A DNA stretch of 64,000 bases from assembly GCA_030549175.1 (NCBI GenBank), contig JAUKUA010000009.1, positions 682,001 through 746,000 of the forward strand, in the 5' to 3' direction. The notes below the pieces were generated by a model that was not told the origin of the DNA, made no database searches, and saw nothing but the letters and a program-made list of their open reading frames with translations. The position numbers were made by a program, and so were the translations under genes. This document shows, one piece after another, positions 38,135-48,600 of this stretch. The DNA comes from Lasiosphaeris hirsuta. Taxonomy: Eukaryota; Ascomycota; Sordariomycetes; Sordariales; Lasiosphaeriaceae. The stretch's first letter is position 1; each line of letters starts with the position of its first letter.

Positions 38135-39095
38135 ATGTTGGACCCTAAGACCCGGTACAGCGACGACGACGCGTCGTGGGACTGACCGGCGCACAAATTT
38201 GGGATGCGCAACCGGCAAATGGTGACGGATCTCTGGCGCGAGTTCAAAACTGTCTCCATGCCCCTTCAGAGTCCCGAGGCCTTCCACGCCGACATCTGCG
38301 CGACGTCGCCCTGACCTGCGACACCGAGGCCGACCTCTGTGCTGCCCTGCACCAGCGCCGCGACCAACGACTGCGCGAGGTCTCCGAGTGTTTGCACGCC
38401 CTAAAGTACCGTGTCGCACTCGACCCCAGTCTCCTGCTGCGCCGGCCGAGCCCACAGACGTGGAGCAGCGCTGTGGGCTTCTTTGGCACCCCGTCCTACG
38501 ACAACCTCGCCCGCTTCCTCGACATCTTTACCACCGACACAGCCGACTCGGGTAACCCTCTACACACATTGCCAACTACCAGCCAAAATACAAAATCACC
38601 ACTCCCCAATACAGCCCTCGGTCCTACCACCCGCCGACTCACCCCCTACCTCCCCAATCGAACTCGACCACCCCGATTCTCCGAAGCACTGCCCAACCCA
38701 AACAGAACACACCCCTCCTGCCACCCCCCCCCCCGCCTCATCCCGACACCACGCCAATCCCCTCCACATCCCACGACAGCGAGTATCCCCATCCCAGCAG
38801 CAATCCGACCTCACAGTCAAAACGAGCACCCCCAAGGGCGAAGCGGCGGCGTACAAGCGAACCACCACCGAGCGATGCGCCCTCTGCAGAGCCAGGCCGG
38901 GGGACAAGGAAACAAATGCGCACAAGCAGCGGCTCAGAAGGGAGCATCCACTACCAGCCCCACGGCGCCGAGAGCCAATCACCACAGCATCATACACAAG
39001 AACACAGGCAGACAAGGAAACGAGCAAGACTGGGTACAATAAAGAAAAAGGGAACATTCTTTGGGAATCAACAAGGCGGAGGTGGCCTAGAATAG
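38135..39095 (+). pseudogene. Broken gene of unrecognised fungal family
   Basis: An ATG in good context (CCACCATG, 38135) starts MLDPKTRYSDDDASWD. A TGA follows, where CGA (Arg) would continue the frame into PAHKFGMRNRQMVTDLWREF and LQSPEAFHADI. A one-base shift near 38300 gives DVALTCDTEADLCAALHQRRDQRL, LHALKYRVALDP and FFGTPSYDNLARFLDIF. Further on, a third frame from about 38583 to a TAG at 39093 looks coding. It is Pro/Ser-rich, then basic (SQSKRAPPRAKRRRT), like a nuclear-localised tail, with a poly-Pro tract encoded by a run of C near 38724-38734. The segments share one composition and order, so I read them as one decayed gene. The boundary between segments 2 and 3 is not resolved. Confidence 0.5.
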
Positions 39096-40735
39096 CAGTA
39101 GAGTGCTTAACATGCATACCCCTTCAAACAAAGCCCGTACAAAGCTTTGTGCTATTCCACGCAATTGCCCACCTATGCGCGCTAGTAGCGAGTACAACTC
39201 GAATACCATTGCTGCCGTCCGAGTCGTCGTCGGCGTGAGTCGTCGAAACATCCTTCGTGTTACTTATTCGGCAGGCAAAATTCATCACCCTCAGCAGCCC
39301 CGGGCCGTTAGCATCCGCGGTCGAGAGCGAATTGCCACCTCTGGATTGGGAATATACCCTCAAGATGAAAAGAGGAAGGAAGCCTTCCACTCGCACATGG
39401 CACCACGCTCCACAACCCCCTTTCTGATCGACATCACGGCCATCACGGCGGTCAGGTGCTGGCAGCTGTGACAGCCATGGCATGCCAACCCCGGGACATC
39501 ACGAACTTGGTATACTTTATCCTAAGCTAAGATTTTATAATCGTACATCAGGTAGCATCCTAAATTCTGTGCTGGGGTACCTTGTAACATACCACGTCCT
39601 GAACCAGATATTAACCATCCTATGGCAGGTACTGATAGATTCCAACACATATCCAGACCTGATGTGGCACTTCTAGCACTGAAGGGAATTATTGGTATCT
39701 ACGAGACCCGAAACACTGCTCGTTAGGTTATGTGATACAGTGTAAAGAACATGTCCCTAACTAATCCCTCACCGAGGTGAAATCCAGCAGTTTGACAGGG
39801 AAGCGTCTTCAAACTTCTATATCTAGTTAGTCGGCATGACGATCCGGGTATGCGTCTTTGAGCCCCCAACCTGATAGAAAAAGGAGCCGACCAGCTCGGT
39901 ATTGCCATATGGCGCGCGGGGTCTATCCTTGCCACGCATCCAGTGAGCTTCGTTGACTTCAGGGACTCCGCGCCCTTCCTTCTTGACAAACTACATACAC
40001 CAGAGACCTGTTCTTCTATTCCATAAAGTGAAGTCCTGAAAGCCGCTAAAATTATTGAATACGAGTTTAGTGCCGTCATGGTCTTATCCGTGAACGGAAA
40101 CATGTGAATCGATTGAGAAGGAGCTGACCGTATCAGGTCCCATGTCACTTATGAGCGCGGGCCCTTCCCCTTCCCACGGCTGTCGTACCTCCGCGGAGCT
40201 AACATCAAACCTTATCTCAACACAGCGTAAAGTCGACGACGCCCCATTCTCCACCACCGCTTTTTTTTTAAAAAAAAAAATAACAGATTTCCGGGACCAA
40301 AACCCCCACGCCCTAGAAATCCATGAAACTGCCCTAGGAGCCGGGCATTGAAGGTGCAACCCACGTTGTCGCTGACCCAACCCGACTGGAGGCTGCAGGC
40401 CACTAGTGCAAACCCTGAACGAAGTACTGCGAGCCCCTGGGTCTTTGCCATGTTGTATCATATCAATGGGCTTCAATCCTACCATTTGATGGAATTTGCA
40501 TCGCATAGGATTCCAAGTGGCTTTCGCCTAGTGGCAAAGACTGATAAGGATGCTTGACGGTCTTGCTTTTTTCTTCTTCCCCTCGTCGAGCTGGCGATTC
40601 CTCGCAAAGGGTCTAGGGGAATCCTGCGGTTCTGTCGTAGCTTTCTTTGGTTGTGTCCCTGCAAAGATCCCACCCATCCAACTTGGCTTCATCTCCTGGA
40701 CTGATAAGTGCCGCGATGGGATTTGGGTGTTGTTG
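39096..40735. other. Intergenic, no gene supported
   Basis: About 1.6 kb with no recognised content. It includes a T9 then A11 tract at 40261-40280. Confidence 0.4.
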
Positions 40736-40743
40736 GGATATAA
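40736..40743 (+). promoter_or_regulatory. Putative TATA box of the GPCR gene
   Basis: GATATAAG lies about 140 nt upstream of the ATG at 40881. Confidence 0.3.
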
Positions 40744-40880
40744 GAGGCGGAGGAGTTCGAGTAACCCTTCCCCCCCCCCTTGTTGACATCCGGGTGAGGC
40801 AAGGATCGCTCATAGTTCCCCTCTTCGATCTTCCATGATTTGATGCATGTGCATCCTGGCCGTGATTTGTCGTGATCGCC

Positions 40881-42453
40881 ATGTTCGGCAGCTTCGACAT
40901 CGAACCCCGGGCGGCGCTAGCCGCGCCGACAGACCCCTTTGTCAGATATACCCAGAGCATCGTCATCGTGGTCGTTTCAATCCTTTCGCTGCTGGGAGGT
41001 GCATGGATGGTCGCTAGCTTTTTTGTAAGTCACCAGAAACCATGCTCGCCATTTCAACTCACACTTCGATACCTAGGCCTTCTCCAATCTCCGAAGCTTT
41101 CGTCACCAACTTATCCTTGGGCTAGCCATCAGCGACTCTGTCATGGCCTTGAACTTCCTATTGTCTTCATCGATGAATGTCGGGGGGCGGTGGATTGGAG
41201 CGCCCGAGCAAGCCGGGTTCTGCACCTTCAACGGGTTCATGACACAAGTGTTTGTCATTCAGACAGATTACTGGGTCTTCATCATCGCCATCTACACTTA
41301 CTTCGTTCTGACGGATCAGAAGAGGTGCTCGACGTGGATCCAGGAACACCCGCTGGTCCCCTGGATTGTGCCGTGGTTTCTGTCACTCGTGTGGGCTTCG
41401 GTCGGATTAGGCGTCACTGGCTATGGCGACATCGGTGCATGGTGCTGGTTCACTTCGGACGAAGTTCGACTTCTGGTATGCCTTGTCCACCATCGCCTCC
41501 CTGCTTTCCGCTTTCCGCTTTCACTAACCTTCACAAGGTCAACTTTGTCCCCAGGTGTAAGTGCACCCGCCACGCATTCCCAAAAATTGCCCCGATTCTA
41601 ATATTTGCCAGGGGCCATCATTGTCATCATGTTCCTCATGTACGCCCGACTCTACTTTGTCCTCTTCCGCGCCCACCTCCGGCTTGTTTCCCTCGAGGCC
41701 TCTGAGTCAGGCGAACCAAGCGGCTCCGACTCGCGCCAACTTGGTTCCAGTGGCCTTGACGGCGCCACTGCGGTGTCGGCCAGACACACTCGCAAGCTCA
41801 AAAGTGTATGTCAAGAACACCATGTGAAGCTCTCGTTATGGGACTGTTCTAATAACTAGCAGCTCGCCCGTCTGATGCTTCTATACCCGTTAGCTTACGC
41901 CGTGGTATGGTCGCTGCCCACCGGTATCCGCATCTACCAGACGACAAGCGGAATATCGGCCCCGTGGCAAATCCAAACGGCTGACAAGGCGTGCATTGTC
42001 CTTCAGGGGCTCGTAGACGCCATCATCTACGGTGCTACTGAGAGTTCCCTCTCCAGCTGGCGGAACATCTTTTTTCCCAGACGATTTTCTTCTATCAACG
42101 GAGTAATGATCCCAGCTCTTGGACGCGGCGACTTTGGCAACAAGGGGTCAAAAAAGCGGGGCTCGGTGCTCGGTGGAGAGCAGCAGCTCGTCTCGAGGCC
42201 ACCGACTGCTGGCGAGGCGGCGACTGCAGTATCAAATAGATCCGAAGACTCGCTGGGGTCCTCAAACGTTGCCGCTACCGCAGCTGGCTCGAGTGACGAG
42301 ATGGAGCTAGGGAACATGAACAGGACTTCCGCTGCGATGGGCATCTGGAGGACGGTGGAGATTGAGATTACCAACAGCGACGAGAAAGACGGCGAGGTAC
42401 TTCAGAAGCCGGGGAAAGCGCACTTCTCTGACGAATCCAGAACAGTTTCCTAA
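40881..42453 (+). CDS. cAMP-receptor-like G-protein-coupled receptor
   Basis: Five exons are inferred: 40881-41024, 41077-41475, 41538-41556, 41612-41805 and 41863-42453. They give 448 residues. Helix 1 (IVIVVVSILSLLGGAWMVASFF) is followed by NLRSFRHQLILGLAISDSVMALNFL. An extracellular Cys comes next (GFCTFNGFMTQVFVIQTDYW), then IAIYTYFVL, WIVPWFLSLVWASVGLG, GAWCWF, IIVIMFLMYARLYFVLFR, and after a loop MLLYPLAYAVVWSLPTGIRIY and LQGLVDAIIYG. This is the cAR/git3-like fungal GPCR pattern, coupling outside cues to a heterotrimeric G protein. The tail of about 140 residues is Ser/Gly-rich and charged. Exon 3 is only 19 nt (encoding VNFVPR plus one base) and is needed to rebuild helix 5. The last intron ends TAGCAG, so an extra Gln is possible. 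Confidence 0.9.
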
Positions 42454-42680
42454 AGTTGAGCCAGAGGCCCAGCTACGGTTATCAACAAGACATCTCGTCA
42501 ACAATGCTACTTACTTCTCCGCGGTCATTTTACCAACTCGTTTTTGCCTCGATATAAATGATGACCAAATCTACCCGCCAAATTCACGTCTAACAGAAGT
42601 GAGCGAATCATCCAGCTCCCGTTACCGGGTAGTTTTGAAACAATTTCCTGTAATGCGATTTCACCTCACTACCCCCCTAT

Positions 42681-45600
42681 TCACGCATCAACGTCTACCT
42701 CTCCAATCGACTGCCGGTGGTCAGCCACAGCCGCCATCACAAATTTCGCAAAACCATGCGCAAACCTGTCCATGTCCTCGTCGCCATACAGGGTCGTGGA
42801 GTGCTGTATGATGAGGTCCAGGTTCCCCTTGGCGCCCTCGACAACCTCCAAAACAATCTCGCAGGGATGGCCGATATTGTGCAATTTGTGCACCGCCACG
42901 TCAAACTCGGCATGGCGGTACACCCACGGGGCCCCGTGGCTCTGAAAATTGATGGCAATCTGCCCGAGAGCCATGTGCCCGGCTGGCCGCTGCCTTTCGA
43001 GCACCGCGTCGGCAATATCGTCAAACGACACGGTCGAGTGTGATAGCGCCTGGAGTGTCACGTCGCGCGCTCTGCTAACGACGGTCTCAAAGTTGGTAGC
43101 GGAGCAATCGCCTCGGAATCGCAGCGGCAAGAGGTTGGCCATGCATCCGATGATTGCTTCGGCATCGGCGTGGGGGCGGTTGCCGTCAAACATCAGAATG
43201 ACCAGGTCGTCATCCGGTATGTACCTAAGCAGGTACGCTCTCCACGCCGCAAGCAAGAAGTGGAACGGGGTGGCTCCCAGGTGGGCGCAAATGCGTTTCA
43301 TGCGCTTGGAGTGTGTCCCGGGTAGTTGCACCGTGACGAAGCGTCGTGCCGTCTGCCACGTGCCTGAGCGGGCTTCCCTTGCAAATGGCAGCAGGCTGCT
43401 GGCTGGGGGAATCCCCCCGAGTGTATGGGCCCAAAACTCGCGGTCAGAGACTGCTGCTGGTGTCTGGAGCAACGCGTTGTGCCACACGCTAAAATCGGCG
43501 TAGCTGATGCGTGAGCGGGGAACAGTCTCCATGCCCCGGCCCGTGTGCACGGCGTCACAGAGGTCCATCCAGTCGTCCATGAGTATTACCAGACTTGCGC
43601 GGTCGAAACAGATGTGGTGGGCAACGAATACGACAAAGCGCTCCGACTCGGCGGTTTTGATCAAGGTCATTGTCGCTACCTCGGCTTTGTCAATCTTGAA
43701 TTCCTGCCGCCGGAGTTCGAGGATGACATCTTGTAGCTTTGTCTGTGGCGATTCAAGGCGAGAGACATCTCGATGGGCAAGAGTTAGGGTTGGCTCCGAG
43801 AGTGGCAGTTGCAAGAGCCTGTTGCCGTCCTGGAAGAACGCGCTGCTGAGTACTTGATGTCGCCGAACCGTCTCGTCGAAAGCTTTGTGCAAGGGTTCCA
43901 GGGGTGGATATCCTTCGATCCTCAGAATGCCTGCTATGTTGAGCTGGCTCTTCTTTTCCGCACGCAGGTGGCGCGCAAACATTCTTTCCTGGAAGCTTGA
44001 CATTGGCAACGGCCCGGTCGTCTGGACGCGAGGAATATGATGTGTTACTCCCTGCTGGCGGCTGGTGTTTGGTCCATTCACTGTGGGTTCGTCGTTTGTC
44101 ACTGGCACCCTCGCACGGCCCTCTCCTGATGTGACGACGGCGATGGTCAAAGGCATCAATGCAGCCACCTTTTCGACCAGTGCTCGTGTCGACTTGGCGC
44201 CAATAATGTCAAAGAGTGACAAGTCGACGTCGACCGTCTCCTTGAACCACTTCCGGAACTCGACAGCCACAATCGAGTCGAGACCATAGAACGAGAGCGG
44301 ATTTGTCTCGATGATGCTCTCGGGGGGTGTCCCCAAAACCCTGGCTACCTTTTGGATAAAGGCCTCTTGCAATATGGCCACCTTTTCCTCCATGTTGCTC
44401 GCTGCGGTAAGACGGCTTGCCGTGCTCACCTGGCCGGCCCCATGGCCGTCGCCGCCAGAAAGTGCTCCGTAGGACCTGTTGGCATAAAGGGTTTGAAATA
44501 CCGACCTCTCAGCCCACCATACATCGGGCTGGCTGATGTTGATCCCAGCAATTAGCTGGTGCCAATCGAGTCCGTCGATACTCTCAGCAGCCGGCTTGTT
44601 GAGCAGCACGGCTTCCTCGACAAGGAACATCAGCTCCTCCTCCGTCAGGACGTCAAGCTTGTTTCGGTCCAGACTCTTGCGAAGATGTTCGTTCTCAGCC
44701 ACCAGACCCCTTGTTGGCACCGCTCCCAGGTTCATGGCCGTCCCGACAAGTCCCTGTTCACGCCGCCAACGCATCAAGGCGTCCATGTACGCACTGGCAG
44801 CGACGTATGCCCCCTGGCCCTTGTTGCCGCAGACGGCCGAAACAGAAGACCAACATACAAAGAAATCCAAGTTGCATCCCAGTGTCGCTTCATGTAGGTT
44901 CCATGCACCAACGCACTTTGCTCGGAGGCCCATCTGGTACTGCTCAAACGACAACGAACGGATCATGCCGTCTTGGAGCACAACCGCAATGTGGAAGACG
45001 CCGGCTAGCGATGGGCCAATTCTTTGGACCGTATCTCTCACATCTGCCAAAACCGTGACATCGCCGACATGGGCCGTCACTTCTGCCTTTTTGGATTCTA
45101 GCCACGCGATGGTTCTTTTGGAATAGTCTTTTTGGTCGCCGGATCGAGACAAGAAGGCAAACTTCCTCGCTCCTCGCAAGAACATCCACTCGGCTGTGGC
45201 GGTGCCCAGTCCTCCAAGACCACCGACAAGAAGATATGTCTTGTCGGGACGAAAGAGAGGGGTGTGGCGGTAGGTAGGTGGCGCAACCTGGACCTTCTCG
45301 TGTTTGTCGACCGTCAGAACAATCTTGCCTGTATGCTTGCCGAGCTGCATGAGTCGGAACGCCCTCTCCGCTTGCCCGTAAGTGAACTCGCACACGTCAG
45401 GCGCAGTGATCTCTCCAGAAAAGATGAAGTGAAACGCTTCGCGGAGTAGTCTTGCGGCAAGGGCCGGATTCAGCTCGCAAACGAGAATCATGTCCACCGA
45501 GGCAAATAAAACGTTGTTGCGAAAAGGGTCCATGGCCAGATTTGAGTTCTGGTGGATATCTCGCTTGCCAATCTCGATGAACCGACCAAAAGGAGCCATA

Positions 45601-48600
45601 CAGGACCACGTGGCGCTGAGGAGTTTCCCAGCCAGAGAATTGAGCGCAAGATCCACCCCGTTCCCGTCTGTCGCGCCCATTACTCCATGAACAAAGGAAT
45701 CGTCCCTTGAGGAGAATATTTGCGAGTCTGACAAGCCAAACTTCCCCCTGAGCATGGCACGTTTGGGTTCTGAGCAAGTGACAAGAACCCTGGCACCCGC
45801 GTTTTGGGCGAGTTGAATAGCCACCTGTCCTACGCCTCCCGCACCCGAGTGTATCAGCACCGTTTCGCCTTTCTGCAGCCTGCCAATAGTAAAGAGTGAA
45901 TAGTAGGCGGTGGTTAACGTGATGGGTAGGCTGGTAGCCAAGGCAAACGACATGTCGTCGGGAATCTTCAGACACATGGTCTGATCCTGGCGCACAAGAG
46001 TCTGGTGGGCGCCTCGGCCAGGGCGGTACGCCACCACGCGATCGCCGGGCCCAAGTTCGGTGACGTTGCATCCAACCCCTGTGACAACACCCGCGCATTC
46101 GTTGCCCATGTTGTTATCGTGGATGATGCCCAGGGCAACGGCCAAGTCATGGAAGTTGAGGGCCGAAGCTTTGACGCAGACCTCGACTTCGTGCTCGCCG
46201 AGGGGTGATTTGTTATCAGATGCGAAAGAGGTGTCTGATGTGAAGTGAAGAGTCTCGAGGAGCCCGATTTGGCCGATGCGTAACGCAAGAAAAGGGTGGT
46301 CGCCAAATCGAGAAAGGCTCGGCTCGCTGCCTACTCCGTTGGGAAGCTTGCGGTTGAGATTGGTGTCTTCCTCAATCCGAGGGATATAGACTTTTCCATC
46401 TCGATCGGAAAAGTCTTCTTCTGTATTGCGAGGATCCAGGGCAGAGAGGACGCGCTTCGAGACCAGCTTGGCGGAGCTGTCGTGCTGCATGTCCAAAGAT
46501 ATGAGACGAGACTTTTGGTTCTCATTCCGCGCAACACGCAGCAGTCCGAGAATTTTGGAATGTTCGAAATTGGTGGCTTCCATTGATGCACCCTGCACAA
46601 CCCAGACCAGAGTGATATCTTCTTGGCTCAACAGGTGCCGAGTACCGGCCCATTCCAAGCTGGATTCAACGGAACCCTCGTCGAGGCTGCTAAGCACAAC
46701 GACGCTGCTGGTAGGGAGCCCTTGTTGTGCTACTGAGTCAATCGAGACTGTGGTCACCAATGTAACGTGAACAGCGGCTTCCAGTTCCTTGATAATGGCA
46801 TGTGTCTTGGCTGGAAGAGTTGGCCCGGACGGCAAGACAATAGTCACTTCAATACCGGGCTGTGGCTGGTTCACCGCTGCGCTGTAGGCGGTCCAACCCG
46901 AACCAGAGGTAACACATAGCCCCCGAGGAAAAGAGTTCTTGGTGACAAAAACGCCATCGCTGGCAAGAGAAGAGTCGAGATATTCGGGAGAGGCCCCTGC
47001 TTCCGTGTCGAGAATGACAAGGTCATAGGGGCCTTGAGGCTCGGCTACCAGCGTAAAAACCTCTGATTCAAAGTTGATGCCATCTGCTTCTGCATCGGGT
47101 GCGAGAGCGTGCAGAGCACTGTACAGCGGACGCCGCGTTACCGGCGTGGCCAAGCAACTCAGTAGAGAACGGCATTCGTGTTCCTTCATGACCAGCAGAA
47201 TCCGAGATGAAGGGTGCTGGAACAAGTACAACTTGACGAGCGTCTCGAGGCTGTCTACTTGCTCTCCATCTAGGAGGTCAAAGCAGGGCTGCCACCGTTG
47301 GCGAAAGAAAAGCGCCCTACCCTGACCAGTGTGGCTGCCACTACCAAGTGCTGTTACCTCGTTCCCAGTAGCCTCAACAATGAGTTCTCCAGTGCCAGTT
47401 TCATGGAGAAGAATGTGGTTGACGGCAGTTCGTTGATTCCGCAGCTCGGTATGCGTCTGAACCGTGTAGTTCCGCGTCTCTGGGCGGCCTGCTTGTTCTA
47501 CTAGTAGACCAGAAATATCTAGCCTTTGCATGTACGTTGAGACAAAAGCATTGGAAATTTGCCTGCCCAGTTGGGTCTCGATGGCGCTAAACAGCACATG
47601 GAAGGTCGAATCTAGCAGAGTTGGATGTAAGATGGTGCGTTCTTCCAGCTCGTGAGCTGGGAACACACTCGGGTCGAAAGGAAAGGAAGCGACTGAGAAC
47701 CCCAGCCCGCTAGCAATGTCTCCCGAGAGCAGCGCAAAGTATTTGCCGTACTGAAGCTTGAGGGACTTTAGCCTTTCGTAGAGAAGCGTTGCCGGCAGTC
47801 TTCTATCTGACGCTGCGACCAAAGTGTTTGCTGACTTGATTTTTGAGAGCGATTTGAGTCCGCGGGGAGTGCCGTACTCGATGTAAATTCGGCCGTGGCA
47901 GTGCATCGTCTCTTGTCCAACATTGTCAAATGACGAGACAGAAAATTCGTACCACTCATCCGAAAAGGTGCGTGCCGAATCCGTCACAGCCCGCAGCTCC
48001 AGCTGTGTTTCCGCGCCTTCGTCGTCATCTTCTACCAGAGAAAGGGGTGCCTTGATGAGGACCTCTTTGAGATGTATGGCCGCTATGGGGTCACTCCGGT
48101 CTGGGCGCAATCGGACGGCAGCCTCGATAGCCATGCAGCAGTATCCAGCAGCAGGATAAACAACCTTGCCATCAACACAGTGATCACGCAGCCAGGGGAT
48201 CTCATTCAGGCGAATGTAGTTGCGCCAGCGAGGCATGTGGTGGATAGCTCCGGGGACTGGGACCCCAAGCAAAGTGTGTCTCGAGGGACGGTGCAGGTGC
48301 TCTCGGACCAGTCGCGGAAGCGACCAGTAGTTCTTGTGGTTCCACGCATAACGCGGGAGGTCATCGAGCCTGGTCCCAGGGCCGTTGACAGCGCGCAGAT
48401 CCACCGGATAGCCCAGGCTGAAGAGAGAGCCGGCCGTTGCCAGGAGACTATGTAGAGCCGGTAGACCCCTCGATAATGTGGCAATATAGGGCATTTTCTC
48501 CAGTCCCAGGCCTTTTAGTGTCTCCCTTGTCGGCCCCTTGAGCACGGGGTGGGGGCCAACTTCCAAAAGAACGTCGACAACTTGTTCTTCGTTCTCATCC

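Noticed and set aside
38596..39117. 173-codon minus-strand frame rich in Val, Leu and Gly
   Set aside because: It is antisense to a Pro/Ser-rich plus-strand tail, and its content is what the complement of Pro/Thr codons gives.
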